Of a stretch of 6,743 nt of DNA, positions 5,098-6,743 are shown in pieces. Position numbers and translations under genes: made by a program. The stretch comes from JAGTQI01 sp038868115 (GTDB taxonomy: Archaea; Thermoproteota; Bathyarchaeia; Bathyarchaeales; Bathycorpusculaceae). Where the stretch lies: assembly GCA_038868115.1 (NCBI GenBank), contig JAWBXA010000035.1, positions 1-6,743 on the forward strand, written 5' to 3'. Positions within the stretch are counted from its first letter, which is position 1; each line of letters begins with the position of its first letter. The notes beneath the pieces are model-generated. The model did no database searches. It was not told the DNA's origin and saw only the letters and a program-made list of their open reading frames with translations.

Positions 5098-5826
5098 ATG
5101 AGTCAAGCCGATTTTATCAGAGAGTTTGTGTTTAAGAACTATATTCAGCCGGCACGGGATAGGGGAGAAAAGGAAATTACAATTACGGCGGGAGATGTTG
5201 CTAGGCGGCTAAGACTCTATAATAGAATTCCTAACATATGTAATGTTCTTGGAGGTAGGAAACTTCAGGTTATGTGCGGTGTGAGGCTCCTGGAAAGGAG
5301 CGGGCCTCATCAAAGCACAACAACCAAATTTACTTATCAAATATTGGAACAGCCCGCTGCAGGTATAGGAGCGAATTACATTAAACCAATGAAACAAGAG
5401 CTTCAACCGTCCCGTGAAGAAGTTGTTGAGCTTCTTGATCCATATTTAACTGATGTCAAAGAAAAACTGTTAGAGGCTGAACAATACCTTAAAGGTAGGA
5501 AAACTTCAACTGGCATCATAGTTACTTTATGTTATGAAGCGGTAATAACAACCCTACAGAGAATGATAATCGACAAAAAGGGAATGAAACCAATCGAAGA
5601 TTTACGGAAAGAGAAGAAAGTCTACTTTGATAATCTAGTAAACATGCTACGGAATTCAGGATTTAACATTGAAAACATCACCGACCTAGAAATTTTGCGA
5701 GATCTAAGAAATCGAGTTGTCCATGAGGGCTACAAACCAACTGAGCAAAACGCCAAATGGGCGTATGAAGTTGTCAAGAAATTTGTTCTAAAACATTATC
5801 CAAAAGTTTTAAGCAATTTATTATAA
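5098..5826 (+). CDS. HEPN-domain putative RNase with N-terminal DNA-binding-like domain
   Basis: A 242-residue two-domain protein. Residues about 5-83 (ITAGDVARRL..NRIPNICNVLGGRK..TTTKFTYQIL) match a pattern I recall from a small winged-helix-like domain found at the N-terminus of archaeal and bacterial hypothetical proteins. It is probably a nucleic-acid-binding module, but its identity is from memory. A linker rich in Pro, Gln and Glu spans about 84-107. Residues about 108-236 are all helical and end in LRDLRNRVVHEGY, where R204-N205-x3-H209 is the Rx4H (RNxxxH) signature of HEPN RNases. HEPN domains cleave RNA in abortive-infection, toxin-antitoxin and CRISPR-associated systems and usually act as dimers. 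The common partner, an MNT nucleotidyltransferase, is absent from the window, so any antitoxin would have to be another kind of molecule. The start is supported by a TATA-like box 24 bases upstream. Some HEPN proteins are not toxic; function here is inferred. Confidence 0.75.
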   Translation: MSQADFIREFVFKNYIQPARDRGEKEITITAGDVARRLRLYNRIPNICNVLGGRKLQVMCGVRLLERSGPHQSTTTKFTYQILEQPAAGIGANYIKPMKQELQPSREEVVELLDPYLTDVKEKLLEAEQYLKGRKTSTGIIVTLCYEAVITTLQRMIIDKKGMKPIEDLRKEKKVYFDNLVNMLRNSGFNIENITDLEILRDLRNRVVHEGYKPTEQNAKWAYEVVKKFVLKHYPKVLSNLL

Positions 5827-6056
5827 CTAACTCTTTCCTGCATATGTCTTTCATTTATGTGAGTGTCGTAATTGTAAAATCTCAGCTTTTTCATTAAACA
5901 TAACAGCTCATGTCCAAAAGCAAAATGGACTTAGCTTTAACTCTGCTTTGACGGTTAAAGGTGATAAATCCATTCTTCTATTCTTCTTCCGAAAATAAAG
6001 TAATGTCTAATTCCTGTTTTGCTAATTTATGAAATTTAATTATCGGCAGAGTCTTT

Positions 6057-6116
6057 ATGAGCAGGGAGGACTACCAGAACTGGAGGCTCAAATTCCATCC
6101 CTACACTTTATCATAA
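6057..6116 (+). pseudogene. Possible 3' remnant of a lost gene
   Basis: ATG at 6057 to TAA at 6114-6116 encodes 19 residues beginning MSREDYQNWR and ending KFHPYTLS. The segment is much richer in G and C than its surroundings and reads like the tail of a real protein. It shares 14 bases (GAGGACTACCAGAA) in the same codon frame with the nuclease-like gene at 816-829, which may be chance. No ribosome site is visible, and no family is recognised. Confidence 0.2.
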
Positions 6117-6251
6117 CCCGAACTTTAGGGTTTCAATCAATATTTCCTTTCCTAATTTGGCTTAAGCTTGGGCTTCATGTCATCTTTTAAGAATTCTTTC
6201 AAGGTTTTTAGTGTCCTTTTTGACTTCTAAAGCGTACATTGAGTTGTTTTC

Positions 6252-6271
6252 TTTTTTTTTAAAAAAAAGAA
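6252..6271 (-). terminator. Oligo-T terminator of mscL
   Basis: Nine Ts followed by eight As, with TTC before and GAA after, form a near-perfect palindrome. On the minus strand the T8 run (6268-6261) begins about 23 bases after the mscL stop, and oligo-U runs of this kind end archaeal transcripts. On the plus strand, T9 could also stop read-through arriving from the HEPN gene, making it bidirectional. Confidence 0.6.
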
Positions 6272-6291
6272 TGAACGTGCAGTATTTAAGG

Positions 6292-6726
6292 TTACTCTAT
6301 GCCCCACCTCTTGGTCATTTTGACAATTAGAAATATGACAAAAGCCACTATCACAAATGTTATTATTGATACGAGGAAATTTCCAATGCCAAATAGTTGT
6401 CCAGTCCAATTTGGGTCTATGGGCTTACCTTCAACATCTAAGGCTGTTGGCGGGACAGCTATCTTGAAAGTGGATAAGTTTCCAAGGCCTGGAAGCGCTA
6501 ACCCTATTAATGGCATTAATATGTCTTTGACGAGTGATTGTACAACTTGACCAACGTATACACCTGTAATGAAGGCTACGGCAAGCCCTAGCACCTTATA
6601 CTTAGAAATGAAGTCTATAAACTCATTCCATAAGCCTTTTGGCGGTGGAGGCGGTGGCTTAGGTTCTAACAAAGTTTTAATTTCCTTTAAGACTTGAAGT
6701 ATTTCCTCATCTTTAGATTTAGACAT
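6292..6726 (-). CDS. mscL: Large-conductance mechanosensitive channel, archaeal form
   Basis: A 144-residue MscL-family channel of the cytoplasmic membrane. Oligomers (pentamers in the known structures) open under membrane tension to release solutes during osmotic downshock. Residues 32-75 carry the family signature: an amphipathic start NEFIDFISKYKVLGLAVAFI leading into the pore helix TM1 (about 45-68) and SLVKDILMPLIG. A periplasmic loop of about 35 residues follows, and TM2 is about 115-136. The protein ends nine residues later at KMTKRWGIE, so the cytoplasmic C-terminal helix of bacterial MscL is missing. Instead residues 5-20 form a heptad helix (I9, L13, I16, L20), joined by a PKPPPPPPK linker to TM1. 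The ATG at 6726 is chosen as the start; its ribosome site is weak (AGGG) and the frame is open to the window edge. An oligo-T terminator follows. It is a housekeeping gene that marks the edge of the accessory region. Confidence 0.92.
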   Translation of the reverse strand: MSKSKDEEILQVLKEIKTLLEPKPPPPPPKGLWNEFIDFISKYKVLGLAVAFITGVYVGQVVQSLVKDILMPLIGLALPGLGNLSTFKIAVPPTALDVEGKPIDPNWTGQLFGIGNFLVSIITFVIVAFVIFLIVKMTKRWGIE

Positions 6727-6743
6727 AAATCTTGCCCTAGCTA

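Larger units (their letters stand above)
5827..6291. other. 465-base spacer with short coding scraps, no supported gene
   Basis: AT-rich spacer between the converging HEPN gene and mscL. I see no RNA gene, CRISPR repeat or frame longer than about 30 codons with a start and ribosome site. A GC-richer island at 6044-6105 encodes a short protein-like peptide on the plus strand, another short peptide with an apparent one-base shift lies at 6239-6150 on the minus strand, and the mscL terminator is at 6250-6271. AACCC (6115-6119) and GGGTT (6128-6132) could pair as a weak 5-base stem. Confidence 0.6.

Noticed and set aside
6299..6550. Plus-strand frame of 83 codons opposite mscL
   Set aside because: MscL is a clear family match on the other strand.
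1..6743. CRISPR array, tRNA or rRNA
   Set aside because: No regularly spaced repeats of CRISPR length, no cloverleaf-type T-arm motif and no rRNA-like conserved block found on reading either strand.

Overview
The window looks archaeal, most likely from an uncultured Thermoproteota/Bathyarchaeia-type lineage. This is an inference. It rests on the archaeal-style MscL at the right end (ending KMTKRWGIE), TATA-like boxes about 24-30 bases ahead of start codons without leaders, Shine-Dalgarno sites of the GGAGG/GGTGA type, and an oligo-T terminator. There is no rRNA, tRNA or universal marker to confirm it.

Layout. (1) 1-1388, plus strand: a small unrecognised gene whose 3' end overlaps a 365-residue protein with a PD-(D/E)XK-like nuclease core and a helical C-terminal half. 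(2) 1389-1975: 587 bases without a firm gene, holding a strong hairpin inside a 9-base direct repeat and a nearly open, possibly dead, reading frame. (3) 3901-1976, minus strand: a tightly packed three-gene operon coding for a winged-helix protein with two membrane helices, a small beta-rich (possibly OB-fold) protein, and a membrane-anchored coiled-coil protein with an RmuC-like nuclease-fold C-terminus whose catalytic acid is missing. (4) 3987-4688, plus strand, divergent: an AT-rich stand-alone restriction-endonuclease-like gene with an intact D...ExK site. (5) 4808-4990: a small hypothetical gene. (6) 5098-5826: a protein with an N-terminal DNA-binding-like domain and a C-terminal HEPN domain carrying the RNxxxH RNase motif. 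(7) 5827-6291: mostly non-coding, with short peptide-like scraps. (8) 6726-6292, minus strand: mscL, ending at an oligo-T terminator.

How it fits together. Three different PD-(D/E)XK-like proteins (one canonical ExK, one ExE, one degenerate AHK) and one HEPN protein lie within about 5.5 kb. No methyltransferase, helicase, integrase, Cas protein or nucleotidyltransferase is visible. This suggests an archaeal defence or genome-maintenance island beside a housekeeping channel gene. The best candidate for an undescribed system is the minus-strand operon 3901-1976: a membrane-bound winged-helix sensor, a small beta-barrel-like protein and a membrane-bound nuclease-fold effector or scaffold. That role is inferred from domain order and gene overlap, not from recognised homologues.
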